The translations under genes and the position numbers were made by a program. A DNA stretch of 64,000 nt from Mycobacterium senriense (GTDB taxonomy: Bacteria > Actinomycetota > Actinomycetes > Mycobacteriales > Mycobacteriaceae): assembly GCF_019668465.1 (NCBI RefSeq), contig NZ_AP024828.1:3286001-3350000 (forward strand), read 5' to 3'. The notes beneath the pieces are model-generated. The model was not told where the DNA came from. It worked only from the letters and a program-made list of their open reading frames with translations, and made no database searches. Shown piece after piece: positions 35,870-45,250 of this stretch. Numbering within the stretch: position 1 is the first letter of the stretch; every line of letters starts with the position of its first letter.

Positions 35870-36790
35870 ATGGACTCCGAAAATCCTCAAGTCGCCCTGT
35901 TGCCACGCGAGTTGGTCAAAAGAGTCACCGCGGCGATCGATCGGTCGCGGCCCGCTTGGGAAGAGTTCGTTGACGCCACCCGTGCGCCAACAGCTGAGGG
36001 CGGGGAGCCCGGCCCACCTCTTGCAGTGAAATATATTCCGTCGGAACGGGCAAAGGATTACCTGCCAAAGCCCAGTGGTCAACCCGTCAGCTATCCGTTC
36101 CCATGGCCGCCGCCCGATCCGCCCGGCCGAGGCACGCGGCAATCTCCGACCAAGGGCATCTTCATCGGCAATAGGGACTACACCTGGGGCAAGGCTGTCT
36201 ACGTGACCGGAATTCACCAGCCGCTGTCCACAGCGACCTACGGCCGCGTCGGTCTGGTGTCCTATTTCAACCCCGCCAAAATCCACCGGGTGTTCGATGC
36301 ACGCGACCAAGACAATTACGAGGTTTATCTGGAGTGGTTGCAGTGGCAGCCGCTCTACTCGCGTGCACTGCTCACGGTGCACACCAACCACTGGCTGCAT
36401 GGGTTGCGAAATGATTTCCGTACGCAGTTCGAAATCGATGTGGTGATGTGCAGCCCCGACGAGCAGGACGTGGGGATGTGGTACACCGACCTGGCCGATA
36501 CGTGGCTATGCGTCAGCGATTTTGTGCGAGACAAGAACAAGCCGGGGTACGTCCGGCTCAGAGACAAGTTCTCCAAAGTCTTCCCCGATGTGCGTTTCAC
36601 GGTGGTGATCGAGGAAGAATTCGTCAATCCGAACGAGAAAGATCCGAAACTTCCGATCCCGCGCCCGCCCGCTTGGCCGGCCTCACGCGTTCGGCAGCTG
36701 GCGGTCAGTGGACGTCCGCCGCGCGTGCCGACGGTGAACGAGATCGGCCTAGCGTACTGGCAGGGTCGGATCGTGCGGGTGCAGTCATGA
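35870..36790 (+). CDS. Unknown protein, first gene of accessory cassette
   Basis: This 306-residue protein is not one I recognise. It has no signal peptide or membrane helix. After a Pro-rich stretch (about 65-90) comes a core of about 95-235 with motifs KGIFIGNRDYTWGKAVYVTG, GRVGLVSYFNPAKIHRVF, NHWLHGLRNDF, MCSPDEQDVGMWYTDLADTW and RFTVVIEEEF. The GKAVYVTG...P pattern and the late acidic EEE faintly recall ADP-ribosyltransferase-like folds, but this is too weak to assign. It starts at ATG 35870 just after GGGAGG and overlaps the next gene by four bases (ATGA). It lies where M. tuberculosis has no gene between cyp130 and Rv1257c, so it looks acquired. Confidence 0.8.
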   Translation: MDSENPQVALLPRELVKRVTAAIDRSRPAWEEFVDATRAPTAEGGEPGPPLAVKYIPSERAKDYLPKPSGQPVSYPFPWPPPDPPGRGTRQSPTKGIFIGNRDYTWGKAVYVTGIHQPLSTATYGRVGLVSYFNPAKIHRVFDARDQDNYEVYLEWLQWQPLYSRALLTVHTNHWLHGLRNDFRTQFEIDVVMCSPDEQDVGMWYTDLADTWLCVSDFVRDKNKPGYVRLRDKFSKVFPDVRFTVVIEEEFVNPNEKDPKLPIPRPPAWPASRVRQLAVSGRPPRVPTVNEIGLAYWQGRIVRVQS

Positions 36791-37653
36791 GCCTCATCGC
36801 GCTGTCCGCACCGCTGATTCGCCTCGCCGCGGTCGACGACGGTTACGCGCAAGATTTGTTCGAGGCAGTTGTCAGCGACGAGGCTTCCAAGGCCGGGCTG
36901 GTGGACGGCCCCATCAGCGAAGATGAGCTTGCCCTCCTGACACCTTCCGAGTGGCAGTGGTACGCGACGTGGCGGCAGTCCCTCGACGGTGGTCTCGATC
37001 GACTCTTGCTCAATCATCTGACGGTCTCTGTCACAACACGATTCGCACGCTTTGAGGTCCGGGCACTGGTGCTGCGCGACAGGCGCACCAACGAGCTTGC
37101 ACCTCAATACGACACCCCGCCACAAGACGAGTCCAACGACACCGTTGGATTGCGCTGGCTGGCTGATCAGGCTGGAGGTCAGCGGGTCCTGGCGACATTC
37201 CGGCCCGCGGAGTCATATTGGAGCCAGGCTGGCGCAGATGAAAGTTATGAACAGGGACAAAAAGGCCCTGACGATGAAAGCAGTCAAGGAGAGGGACTGG
37301 CCCCCGAATGGCTCAGTGAGGTCGGCGGGTTCGAATTGCTTCCGGACGAGTACTTCGACGCGATGAGCCGTGCCATCGAGGACGAGCGGCTGGAGCTGAC
37401 GATTGACGCGTTGCAATGCGGGACCGACGCCTCCCAGTTTCTCATTAGACAACTCGCGTCCCATAACGTGCAGCCAAGTTGGCCGTCGGTAACGATCCTG
37501 GGCGATGCCCGTGTCAGTGGAGTCGTGGGACGGCTTAGCGGAATCACCGAACAGCGTGACGATGCGGTCACGCAACAGTTGAGAACCTTCGCCGTCGATC
37601 GCGGTCTCAATCCAGACTGGTATCTACGTGACCAACCGCTCAGAAACGACTAA
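36787..37653 (+). CDS. Unknown acidic protein, second gene of accessory cassette
   Basis: This 288-residue soluble, acidic protein has no recognisable family. The N-terminal region (about 1-115) is helical in character (SEWQWYATWRQSLDGGLDRL) and ends in FARFEVRALVLRDRR. A low-complexity Asp/Gln/Ser linker (about 145-170) follows, then a C-terminal part with LEWLSEVGGFELLPDEYFD-like sequence, and WPSVTILGDARVSGVVG. Its ATG overlaps the upstream stop (ATGA), so the pair is a translational unit, possibly encoding interacting proteins. The start at 36787 is preferred over the longer open frame, which is shadow of the first gene. Confidence 0.78.
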   Translation: MSLIALSAPLIRLAAVDDGYAQDLFEAVVSDEASKAGLVDGPISEDELALLTPSEWQWYATWRQSLDGGLDRLLLNHLTVSVTTRFARFEVRALVLRDRRTNELAPQYDTPPQDESNDTVGLRWLADQAGGQRVLATFRPAESYWSQAGADESYEQGQKGPDDESSQGEGLAPEWLSEVGGFELLPDEYFDAMSRAIEDERLELTIDALQCGTDASQFLIRQLASHNVQPSWPSVTILGDARVSGVVGRLSGITEQRDDAVTQQLRTFAVDRGLNPDWYLRDQPLRND

Positions 37654-38110
37654 CCGGGTCCACGTTGGTGGGAAACGCCACGACAATTTGGGAGATTCTC
37701 CATGGCTTTAGTTGAGCAACTCGTCTCGTAATAAGCGGCGCCACTTGACGCGGCACCCTGAGTACCTGCAATGTGCCCATGGCGCCCTCAGCGCACACTC
37801 GACGCCGCCAGTGCACGCTCGACGCTAGTGCGCCAGGCTACACGCCCGAATCTGATTACCTAGTCAGTAGCATCACCATTGTTCCTTCAATTGCGCTACC
37901 AGGCTGCGACATTCGGCCGCATTTTATGGCTGGCGGCTTCGTAGATTTCTGTGCGATGGAGCACGACTGAAGAACGTTTGCCAATTGGGCGCAATCGCTC
38001 GCGTGCGCGCGTACGCTACGGCCGCAGGGTTCGTCACGGAACGGAGCGCCTATGGCTGTCTCATGCTGAAGCCCTCATCACCTCAACGCAAATTTTCGTA
38101 AGGGATCGGC
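37654..38110. other. Intergenic stretch in accessory cassette, no convincing gene
   Basis: These 457 bases are visibly richer in A/T than the flanking core genes. They contain short ORFs without good starts. An imperfect direct repeat (GCACACTCGACGC near 37791 and GCACGCTCGACGC near 37813) is the only structure noted. No RNA gene or terminator hairpin was recognised. Confidence 0.5.
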
Positions 38111-38281
38111 GTGCCGGCCAACCGAGATCTCCCCGCCAGCAGCTGGTTCGGCCCCGGTCGCAAGACCTTGAAGAACTTCCAGGTAAGTAGGGCACCGGCG
38201 AAATCGGGGATGCAAGTACGTTGTGGAAAGCGCCTCCCGATTCCACCGCGCGTTTCCCTAGGAATCGGAGCTGTCACATGA
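38111..38281 (+). CDS. Possible small ORF (56 aa) coupled to the flavin oxidase
   Basis: A GTG at 38111, six bases after AAGGG, opens a 56-codon frame whose TGA stop overlaps the ATG of the flavoprotein gene (ATGA at 38278-38281). The product would be basic, starting VPANRDLPASSWFGPGRKTL, with one Cys near its middle. There is no membrane segment and no known family. An in-frame stop lies just before the GTG, so this is the only start. It could be a leader peptide, a small partner protein, or chance. Confidence 0.3.
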   Translation: MPANRDLPASSWFGPGRKTLKNFQVSRAPAKSGMQVRCGKRLPIPPRVSLGIGAVT

Positions 38282-40479
38282 GCACCTCAAATCACAAGGA
38301 ACCCGAACGAGTCAACTCTGACGGCAGCAGGCCCGTCGCGATTGTGGGCGGCGGAATTACCGGTCTGTTCTGCGCGTATGTCCTCGCCAGCAACAAGTAC
38401 CACGTCGACTTGTTCGAGTCGTCCGAACAGTTCGGTGGACGCATCCGCTCGTTTCTTCTCAATCGAGAGCTGATGGACGAATGCGTGCAGAACGAGCGCG
38501 AGGACAAACCTAACGCAGTCGAGGACAAAGCCGTCATCGATAAATTGACTGTGAAGGAAGGCGAGTACGAAAATCTTGAGTTCTGCGCCGAGTTCGGCCC
38601 GATGCGGATCGAACTTGATGTTCAGGTGTTGTTGAAATACCTGCTCACACACTTGGGCATAGACGAGGACCCGAAGCGGAATGTCAAGACGCCGCGCGGC
38701 GCTAATCAGAAGCAAAAGGCCGAGACTGCGCTCGAGGCTGCTCACCGTGAATCGTTCTCCTCGTTCTCCTCGCCGACATCGGAGGCAGATCCGCTCTATA
38801 AATTACGACCAGACGAGGAAGGAAAGAACCCCCTGGAGTTGATGAGTCTGGCGCTCTGTCGAGCTGTCGTGCACACGATTATCGACCGGGATGAGGTAGA
38901 CAGCGCGGTTGCCAAAGGAGCAATTAAAGAGGAGGAAAAACGCCAGGGGTACCAGGCCAAGCTGAATAAATTGATCGTCGGCTTGAGAAACGCCGCGGCG
39001 GTGCAGGAACCGATCGGGCCCGTCTTTGATAAGTGGGCCAAGACCCTGCGCGAAGATGACTACTGGGTAATTGCGCGGTACGGGTGCATCGACATTGGTA
39101 GTGGTGACAGTCCCGTCTATATCCCCCTGTACACCATGGGTTTTTGGAATCTTATGTCAATCTATTTGAGCCACAACGCTTTAACCAAAGTTCGGGACCT
39201 CGGCACGTTCTATCACCTGCTGCCGGAGAATCCGAACGCAGCCCATTGGTTCACGTGGCAACTGCGGCAACTATCGATCAGCAATCAGCTGGAGGGCATC
39301 AACGGCGGAATGCAGGCTATCACCAATAACCTGCTTTTCAGAAAAATGGGCTATGTCCCGGACAGCGAGCCATCGAAGGGTGGAACCTGCACAGTCGATG
39401 AGACGAAAATCAAATTGTTTCTGAAGGCGCAGGTTTCGTCAATTAAAAAGAGCGGAGCTGGCCTGCAATTAACGCTTGAACGAGGAGGGCCGCATGCCGA
39501 TCCGGACGAGCGGTACAGCCGGGTGATTCTGGCGCTGCCGAAAGCGCCGGCGCACCAACTGGTGGTGGCCAGCCCGGACCTCAAAGATGTCAGCAACAAA
39601 CGCGACAACGGGAAGACGAGACTTCCGGACATGCTCGACTCGTCATTCGGGTTCCCCATGGTGAAAGCATTTTTCGTGGTCCGTGACCGCTGGTGGGAGG
39701 AAGCGAAGCGCGCGAACTGGTTCGCCACGCGATTCCCCACTCGCGAGGTTCACTATTGGAAAAGCTGCGACCCCCGAAGCCGCCGCGGCATGGTGATGCT
39801 GTACACCGATCGGCCCGCGTCATCGTTTTGGGCGAACTACGTGCCGGCAGGGCGGCAGAATGATGTCGAAGAACTGTGTCCTGACGGCGTAAACGACGAT
39901 GCTCGGAAGAAGATCCGTACCCGCCTCAAACAGCGCCTGGTGCAATATATTAACGAAAACAATGTGCCGGATATAACCGCCGATGACATCATCTGGTGCG
40001 GCATCATGGACTGGGGCAGGTTGCCGTACGGTGCCGCAAACCATGCGTGGCGACCAGAGCGCAAGTTCTGGGAGGCGATGGCAGATCTCGCCGAGATCGA
40101 ATTGGGAACCAATGGTGGCCAGCCACCTCTGCATGTTCACGTGTGCGGAGAAGCCTTCGCCGATTACACCGGCTTCATCGAAGGATCGCTGCGTTCCGCC
40201 ACGTACACGCTCACGAAGATCCTCAGGAAGGACGAAAAAGACAGCACCACTGAGGTTCTCAAGAGAATCTTTAAGGTTCTGGATGTGGACTCGAAGCATC
40301 TCGACGAGGCTAAAAAGAAGCTGGAATCGCAGACATCTCCTGGCGAACCGGGTCCGCAGTCATGTTCCTGTCAGCCGGAGCAGGAGACACCTTCGGAGGA
40401 AACGGAAAGTAAGTTGAAGCGCGAACGTGACTACCTCGAAGATCTCATGTCATGGATCGACACCCTCGACAAATGCTGA
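38278..40479 (+). CDS. FAD-dependent L-amino-acid oxidase / monoamine oxidase-like enzyme
   Basis: This 733-residue flavoprotein has an N-terminal dinucleotide fold (VAIVGGGITGLFCAYVL, about residues 20-36) and the FAD contact FGGRIRSF. CAEFGPMRIE resembles the GAMR motif of L-amino-acid oxidases and tryptophan 2-monooxygenases. A C-terminal FAD-capping motif is HVCGEAFADYTGFIEGSLRSA (about 640-660). The family oxidises amino acids or amines to imines, producing H2O2. It is larger than the usual 450-550 residues because of a charged insertion (about 130-190) and a Glu/Lys-rich C-terminal tail. Codons such as AAA, ATT and TTA are frequent here, unlike the neighbours, suggesting transfer. Start ATG 38278, with CGGAG upstream. 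Substrate unknown. Confidence 0.85.
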   Translation: MSTSNHKEPERVNSDGSRPVAIVGGGITGLFCAYVLASNKYHVDLFESSEQFGGRIRSFLLNRELMDECVQNEREDKPNAVEDKAVIDKLTVKEGEYENLEFCAEFGPMRIELDVQVLLKYLLTHLGIDEDPKRNVKTPRGANQKQKAETALEAAHRESFSSFSSPTSEADPLYKLRPDEEGKNPLELMSLALCRAVVHTIIDRDEVDSAVAKGAIKEEEKRQGYQAKLNKLIVGLRNAAAVQEPIGPVFDKWAKTLREDDYWVIARYGCIDIGSGDSPVYIPLYTMGFWNLMSIYLSHNALTKVRDLGTFYHLLPENPNAAHWFTWQLRQLSISNQLEGINGGMQAITNNLLFRKMGYVPDSEPSKGGTCTVDETKIKLFLKAQVSSIKKSGAGLQLTLERGGPHADPDERYSRVILALPKAPAHQLVVASPDLKDVSNKRDNGKTRLPDMLDSSFGFPMVKAFFVVRDRWWEEAKRANWFATRFPTREVHYWKSCDPRSRRGMVMLYTDRPASSFWANYVPAGRQNDVEELCPDGVNDDARKKIRTRLKQRLVQYINENNVPDITADDIIWCGIMDWGRLPYGAANHAWRPERKFWEAMADLAEIELGTNGGQPPLHVHVCGEAFADYTGFIEGSLRSATYTLTKILRKDEKDSTTEVLKRIFKVLDVDSKHLDEAKKKLESQTSPGEPGPQSCSCQPEQETPSEETESKLKRERDYLEDLMSWIDTLDKC

Positions 40480-40534
40480 GGAGGGCCGAAGCGGTTGACC
40501 GACATGGCCTGGTGCCCGACTAGTCAGCCGCAGC

Positions 40535-41902
40535 TCAGATGCCCGACCCGGGGTTGAGGATGCCGTCGGGATCCAGCGCCTGCTTGATGCGCCGGTTGAG
40601 CTCCATCACGTCGGGACCCAGATAGCCGGCCAGCCAGGGCCGCTTCAGTCGGCCGACGCCGTGCTCACCGGTGATCGTGCCGCCCAGCCCGACGGCCAGG
40701 TCCATGATCTCGCCGAACGCCAGGTGGGCGCGCTCGGTCATGTCGGCATCGGCGGGGTCGTAGACGATCAGCGGGTGGGTGTTGCCGTCGCCGGCGTGGG
40801 CGATCACCGAGATCATCAGGTCGCGTTCGGCGGCGATGCGCGCGATCCCGGTGACTAGCTCGCCCAGCGCCGGAAGCGGCACCCCGACGTCCTCGAGCAG
40901 TAACGATCCCTTGGCCTCGACGGCTGGGATGCAAAACCGACGGGCGACGACGAACGCCTCGCCCTCGTCGGGATCGTCGGTCGAAAACACCTCCGTCGCA
41001 GCGTGTTCCGCGAAAACCTCGGCCATGATCTCGGCGTCCTCGCTGCCGGCGCGGCCGCGCTCGTCGGACCCGGCGACCAGCATGGCGGCCGCCCCGCGGT
41101 CCAGATCCATGCGCAGGGTGTCCTCGACGGCGTTGATCGCCACCGAATCCATGAACTCCAGCATCGAGGGGCGAAGCTTCCCGGTGACCCCGAGCACCGC
41201 TTCGACCGCGTCCTCGACGGTGGCGAAGCTGGCCACCACGATGCTGGACGCGTTCTGCTTGGGCACCAGCCGCAGCGTCACCTCCGTGACGACGCCCAGC
41301 GTGCCCTCGCTGCCGACGAAGAGCTTGGTCAGGCTGAGCCCCGCGACGTCCTTGAGGCGCGGGCCGCCGAGTGAGACCGCGGTGCCGTCGGCCAGCACCA
41401 CCTGCATGCCCAACACGTAATCGGTGGTGACGCCGTATTTCACGCAACACAGCCCGCCCGCATTGGTCGCGATATTGCCGCCGATGCTGCAGATCTCGAA
41501 CGACGACGGGTCCGGCGGATACCACAGGCCGTGCTCGGCGGCCGCCTTCTTCACCTCGGCGTTGAACAGCCCGGGTTGGCACACCGCGGTGCGGGTCACC
41601 GGGTCGATGGCGATGTCGCGCATCTTCTCGGTGGACAGCACGATGCCGTTGTCCAGTGCGGTCGCCCCGCCGGACAGGCCGCTGCCGGCGCCGCGGGTCA
41701 CGACCGGCACCCGGTGCGCGGCGGCCCAGCGCAGCACGGTCTGCACCTCTTCGGTGTGCCGCGGGCGCACCACGGCCAGCGGTTTGCCGGCCGACGGGTC
41801 GAACGCTCGGTCCTGGCGGTAGCCCTCGGTGACAGTCGGGTCGGTGATGACCATCCCGTCGGGCAGGTCGGCGATCAGGCTGGCCAGGGCGTCAGAGCTC
41901 AC
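40535..41902 (-). CDS. GlcD-like FAD-linked oxidase (Rv1257c-like)
   Basis: This 455-residue oxidase of the VAO/glycolate oxidase GlcD family has an FAD-binding PCMH domain (about 38-215, VVTRGAGSGLSGGATAL and SIGGNIATNAGG) and a C-terminal FAD-linked oxidase domain. It carries the family signatures VIAHAGDGNTHP and GTITGEHGVGRLKR. Such enzymes oxidise 2-hydroxy acids (glycolate, D-lactate). No GlcE/GlcF partner is adjacent. In M. tuberculosis it directly follows cyp130; here the accessory cassette lies between. GTG at 41902. Confidence 0.93.
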   Translation of the reverse strand: MSSDALASLIADLPDGMVITDPTVTEGYRQDRAFDPSAGKPLAVVRPRHTEEVQTVLRWAAAHRVPVVTRGAGSGLSGGATALDNGIVLSTEKMRDIAIDPVTRTAVCQPGLFNAEVKKAAAEHGLWYPPDPSSFEICSIGGNIATNAGGLCCVKYGVTTDYVLGMQVVLADGTAVSLGGPRLKDVAGLSLTKLFVGSEGTLGVVTEVTLRLVPKQNASSIVVASFATVEDAVEAVLGVTGKLRPSMLEFMDSVAINAVEDTLRMDLDRGAAAMLVAGSDERGRAGSEDAEIMAEVFAEHAATEVFSTDDPDEGEAFVVARRFCIPAVEAKGSLLLEDVGVPLPALGELVTGIARIAAERDLMISVIAHAGDGNTHPLIVYDPADADMTERAHLAFGEIMDLAVGLGGTITGEHGVGRLKRPWLAGYLGPDVMELNRRIKQALDPDGILNPGSGI

Positions 41903-41921
41903 GGCCCGATACTAGGCCCGC

Positions 41922-43169
41922 TCACGGGCCCGGGTCGTCGGCGAACTCCGGCGCGCGGTCCAGTTCGCGCAGCGACGGCAGCCCGCAGGCGATGACGCCG
42001 ATCAGCAGGATGGGCACCGCCAACGTCAGGAACGTGGTCTTCAGCCCGGCGGCGTCGGCCAGCGGGCCGGCGACCAGCAAGCCCAACGGCCCCGCGGCGA
42101 AGGTCAGCCCCGTCATCACCCCGACCACCCGGCCGCGCAAACGCTGCGGAGCCCGGGTCTGCATGACGTAGTTGTAGATCGGCTGGATGGGGCCGTAGAC
42201 CAGGCCGGTAACCCCGCACAACACCAGGATCACCGGCAGCGGCGGTAGGAAAGCGATGCCGGCCGTCGCGGCACCGAAGGTGAGGGTTGCGGCCAGCACG
42301 GCCGAGCGCCGCCGGGTGTATTTCGACAGCACGGCATAGCCGAGCGCGCCGACCACGCCGCCAACCCCGAGTGCCATCAACGCCCAACCCAACTGGGCGG
42401 GTTGGTGGTGGTCGGTGAAGTACTTCGGAAACAGCACGCTTTCCATCGGCAGGTACAGCGCCGTGACGAACAAGTCGATCAACCCGAGCGTGCGCAGTAC
42501 CCGCAGGTTCCAGACGAAGCGCATCCCTTCGGCGACGCCGGACGCCAACCCGACGGGCCGGGCCCCCGGGTGCGGCTTGCCGGCGCCTTCGAGCCGCAAC
42601 GCGCCAATGGCAAGGAAGGACAACCCGAAACAGCCCGCCGTGACCCACATAGTGTTGATGCCGCCGACCGTGGCGATCATCAGACCGCCGACACCCGGGC
42701 CCAGGATGTAGGCCATGTTCAGAATCGCTTCGTACACGCTGTTGGTGCGGTCCAGCGACCAGCCCGCGCGGGCGGCGGCCTCCGGCAACATCGATTGGCG
42801 CGCCGTGGTGCCGGCCGGGTCGAAAGCGGCTGAAAAGAAAGCCAATACGGCCAGCTCGGCCACATTGATCGCGTCGGCCCCGAAGTACCAGGCGGTCAGG
42901 GGCACGCCGATGACCGCCGTGCCGGAGAGCGAATCGGAGACCAGCGACACCCGGCGGCGGCCGAAGAAATCGACCGCGGTACCGGCGATCAGCGTGGCGA
43001 GCACCAACGGCAGCGTCATGGCCGCGGCCACGATCGAGGCGTCCTTGGCGCTGGCGTGGTGCTGCAACGCCAGCCACGGGAACGCGACTATCGAAATGCC
43101 GGTGCCCGTCGTCGCAAGCAGCGTCGCGAACAGGATCAGGCACGCCGGGCCACGGCTCGTCTTACTCAT
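41922..43169 (-). CDS. tap: Tap-like multidrug efflux MFS transporter
   Basis: This 415-residue major facilitator has about 12 membrane helices and is very similar to M. tuberculosis Tap (Rv1258c). That protein exports tetracycline and aminoglycosides and contributes to tolerance (known for the family). Conserved segments are VAGTAVDYFGRRRV-like sequence in loop 2-3 (here AGTAVDFFGRRRVSLV), MLPEAAARAGWSLDR, and YGPIQPIYNYVMQTRAPQ. ATG at 43169 matches that homologue. In M. tuberculosis the gene responds to WhiB7; I could not see a convincing WhiB7 box here. It is divergent from udgB. Confidence 0.93.
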   Translation of the reverse strand: MSKTSRGPACLILFATLLATTGTGISIVAFPWLALQHHASAKDASIVAAAMTLPLVLATLIAGTAVDFFGRRRVSLVSDSLSGTAVIGVPLTAWYFGADAINVAELAVLAFFSAAFDPAGTTARQSMLPEAAARAGWSLDRTNSVYEAILNMAYILGPGVGGLMIATVGGINTMWVTAGCFGLSFLAIGALRLEGAGKPHPGARPVGLASGVAEGMRFVWNLRVLRTLGLIDLFVTALYLPMESVLFPKYFTDHHQPAQLGWALMALGVGGVVGALGYAVLSKYTRRRSAVLAATLTFGAATAGIAFLPPLPVILVLCGVTGLVYGPIQPIYNYVMQTRAPQRLRGRVVGVMTGLTFAAGPLGLLVAGPLADAAGLKTTFLTLAVPILLIGVIACGLPSLRELDRAPEFADDPGP

Positions 43170-43239
43170 GGATATCGCGGCAAAATCTAACCGCAATCCG
43201 ACGACGGGAGCCACTGGATTTCGTGGTCGCCCCGGGTGA

Positions 43240-44067
43240 ATGCAGGATGTTCATGTGCTCGCCCACCCACGCACCGGCCAGATGTTCGGCTCTCCGGTGG
43301 GGGCCGGCGCCGGATGGCCGGGTGATCCGGCCACGCCGCAGACCCCGGTGGCAACGGATGCCGCCGCCGTCGCCGAGCTCGCCGGACACGCCGGTTCCAT
43401 TCCCGAAATCGATGCGCTGGTCAGTGTCTGCCGGGCCTGCCCGCGATTGGTCACCTGGCGCGAGGACGTCGCGGTCGTCAAGCGCCGAGCCTTTGCCGAC
43501 CAACCGTATTGGGGGCGACCGGTGCCCAGCTGGGGGTCGGTGCGGCCCCGGCTGTTGATCGTCGGGTTGGCGCCCGCCGCGCACGGCGCCAACCGGACCG
43601 GGCGGATGTTCACCGGCGACCGCTCGGGCGACCAGTTGTACGCGGCGCTGTACCGGGCCGGACTGGTGAACCAGCCGACCAGTGTCGACGCCGCGGATGG
43701 GTTGCAGACCAAGAAGATTCGCATCGTCGCGCCGGTGCGGTGTGCACCGCCCGCCAACGCCCCGACGACCGAGGAGCGCGACGCCTGCTGGCCGTGGCTG
43801 CAGGCCGAATGGCGATTGGTGTCCGAGGATGTCCGCGTGGTCGTGGCCCTGGGCGGATTCGGCTGGCAGATCGCGCTGCGGCTGCCGGGCACCCTCGCGG
43901 GGCGCAAGCCGCGGTTCGGCCACGGCGTCGTTGCCGATTTGGCGCCCGGTGTGCGATTGCTCGGCTGCTACCACCCGAGCCAGCAAAACATGTTCACCGG
44001 TAGGTTGACACCAGCAATGCTCGACGACGTCTTTCACGACGCAAAAGAACTGGCAGGGATCAAGTGA
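43240..44067 (+). CDS. udgB: Family 5 uracil-DNA glycosylase UdgB
   Basis: This 275-residue Fe-S uracil-DNA glycosylase is expected to excise uracil, ethenocytosine and hypoxanthine, including from double-stranded DNA. It carries the Cys pair VCRACPRL, the catalytic-site motif [19 protein letters not shown] (about residues 111-129), Cys residues in [18 protein letters not shown], and the DNA-intercalation motif CYHPSQQN near the C-terminus. ATG at 43240 is used; a GTG 15 bases inside is possible. The stop overlaps the next gene by four bases (GTGA). Orthologue of Rv1259. Confidence 0.94.
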   Translation: MQDVHVLAHPRTGQMFGSPVGAGAGWPGDPATPQTPVATDAAAVAELAGHAGSIPEIDALVSVCRACPRLVTWREDVAVVKRRAFADQPYWGRPVPSWGSVRPRLLIVGLAPAAHGANRTGRMFTGDRSGDQLYAALYRAGLVNQPTSVDAADGLQTKKIRIVAPVRCAPPANAPTTEERDACWPWLQAEWRLVSEDVRVVVALGGFGWQIALRLPGTLAGRKPRFGHGVVADLAPGVRLLGCYHPSQQNMFTGRLTPAMLDDVFHDAKELAGIK

Positions 44068-45203
44068 CCAAGGTTCTGGTATCGGGCGCCAGCGTGGCGG
44101 GTGCGGCGACCGCGTTTTGGCTAGGGCGGCACGGCTTTTCGGTGACCGTGGTGGAGCGCCACCGGGGGCCGAGGCCGGGTGGTCAGGCGATCGACGTACG
44201 CGGACCGGCGTTGACCGTGCTCGAGCGGATGGGCTTGCTGGGCGCCGCCCAGAAGCGCAAGACGCAAATCCAGGGGTCCTCGGTCGTCGATCGTGACGGC
44301 AACGAAATATCCCGGGACACCGAGGCTGTGCCCTCTGGCCCCTCTGGGGCCCCTATCGACAGTCCCAACGTCGAGCTGTTGCGCGACGACTTGGTCGAAG
44401 TGCTTTATGGCGCAAGCCAATGGACGGCCGAATATGTATTCGATGACACCATCACCGCCGTGCAGGACGACGGCGCGGCGGTCCGCGTCAGCTTCGAGCG
44501 CGCCGCGCCGCGCAGTTTCGATCTCGTGATCGGCGCCGACGGATTGCACTCCAATGTGCGGCGATTGGTCTTCGGGCCGGAAGAGGACTTCATCGAGAGG
44601 CTGGGCACGCACGCGGCGATCTTCACGGTGCCCAATTTCTTGGACCTGGACTACTGGCAGATGTGGCACTACGGGGACGCCAGCATGGCGGGGGTCTACA
44701 GCGCGCGCAACAACGCCGAGGCGCGGGCGATGGTCGGCTTCATGGATCCCGATCTGCGGATCGACTACCGCGACACCGAGGCTCAATTGGCCGAGCTGGA
44801 ACGGCGGATGGCCGGCGACGGCTGGGTTCGCCCGCAGCTGTTGGAGTACATGCGGAGCGCACCGGATTTCTACTTCGACGAGATGGCGCAGATCAAGATG
44901 GATCGCTGGTCGCGGGGGAGGGTCGCGCTGGTCGGTGACGCCGGATACTGCTGTTCGCCCCTGTCGGGTCAGGGGACCAGCGTTGCGCTGCTGGGCGCTT
45001 ACATCCTGGCCGGTGAGCTCAAGGCGGCCGCCCAGGACGGGACGGTCGACTATGAAGCGGGCTTCGCCAACTATCACCGCGAGTTCAGCGACTACGTCAA
45101 GCGCAACCAGTGGCTGGTGGTGGACAACATTCCGGGCGGTGCGCCGATACCGCAAGAGGTGTTCGACCGTATCGTCGCCTCCATCACGCTCAAGGACTAC
45201 TGA
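44064..45203 (+). CDS. FAD-dependent aromatic monooxygenase (Rv1260-like)
   Basis: This 379-residue group A flavin monooxygenase of the PHBH/TetX type has GxGxxG-like [15 protein letters not shown] (about residues 5-19), [11 protein letters not shown], the NAD(P)H/FAD motif [14 protein letters not shown], and the second FAD motif [25 protein letters not shown]. Hydroxylation of a hydrophobic or aromatic substrate is expected; some relatives inactivate tetracyclines, but that is not inferred here. GTG at 44064 overlaps the udgB stop. Confidence 0.92.
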   Translation: MTKVLVSGASVAGAATAFWLGRHGFSVTVVERHRGPRPGGQAIDVRGPALTVLERMGLLGAAQKRKTQIQGSSVVDRDGNEISRDTEAVPSGPSGAPIDSPNVELLRDDLVEVLYGASQWTAEYVFDDTITAVQDDGAAVRVSFERAAPRSFDLVIGADGLHSNVRRLVFGPEEDFIERLGTHAAIFTVPNFLDLDYWQMWHYGDASMAGVYSARNNAEARAMVGFMDPDLRIDYRDTEAQLAELERRMAGDGWVRPQLLEYMRSAPDFYFDEMAQIKMDRWSRGRVALVGDAGYCCSPLSGQGTSVALLGAYILAGELKAAAQDGTVDYEAGFANYHREFSDYVKRNQWLVVDNIPGGAPIPQEVFDRIVASITLKDY

Positions 45204-45235
45204 GCCCGGGCGGCGGGAACGTTTGCGGGCTCGCG

Positions 45236-45247
45236 CGCGTTAACGCG
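45236..45247. promoter_or_regulatory. Perfect 12-base palindrome CGCGTTAACGCG at the luciferase-like gene start
   Basis: The palindrome has an AT centre, unusual for this GC-rich sequence, and ends three bases before the GTG start at 45251. Its position suits an operator or a translational control element. No regulator gene is adjacent. Confidence 0.35.
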
Positions 45248-45250
45248 ATC

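Noticed and set aside
35870..36790. ADP-ribosyltransferase toxin assignment for the first cassette gene
   Set aside because: Only a loose GKAVYVTG...P resemblance and a late acidic cluster; no convincing R-S-E triad, so no function is given.
37773..38190. Two small ORFs (37773-37970 and 37951-38190) in the accessory gap
   Set aside because: Poor ribosome sites, mutually overlapping frames and no motif; only the ATGA-coupled ORF at 38111 was kept, at low confidence.
43170..43239. WhiB7-type AT-rich box upstream of tap
   Set aside because: The short AT-rich stretch near 43181-43190 does not show the expected AT-rich block followed by GGTT spacing to a -35.
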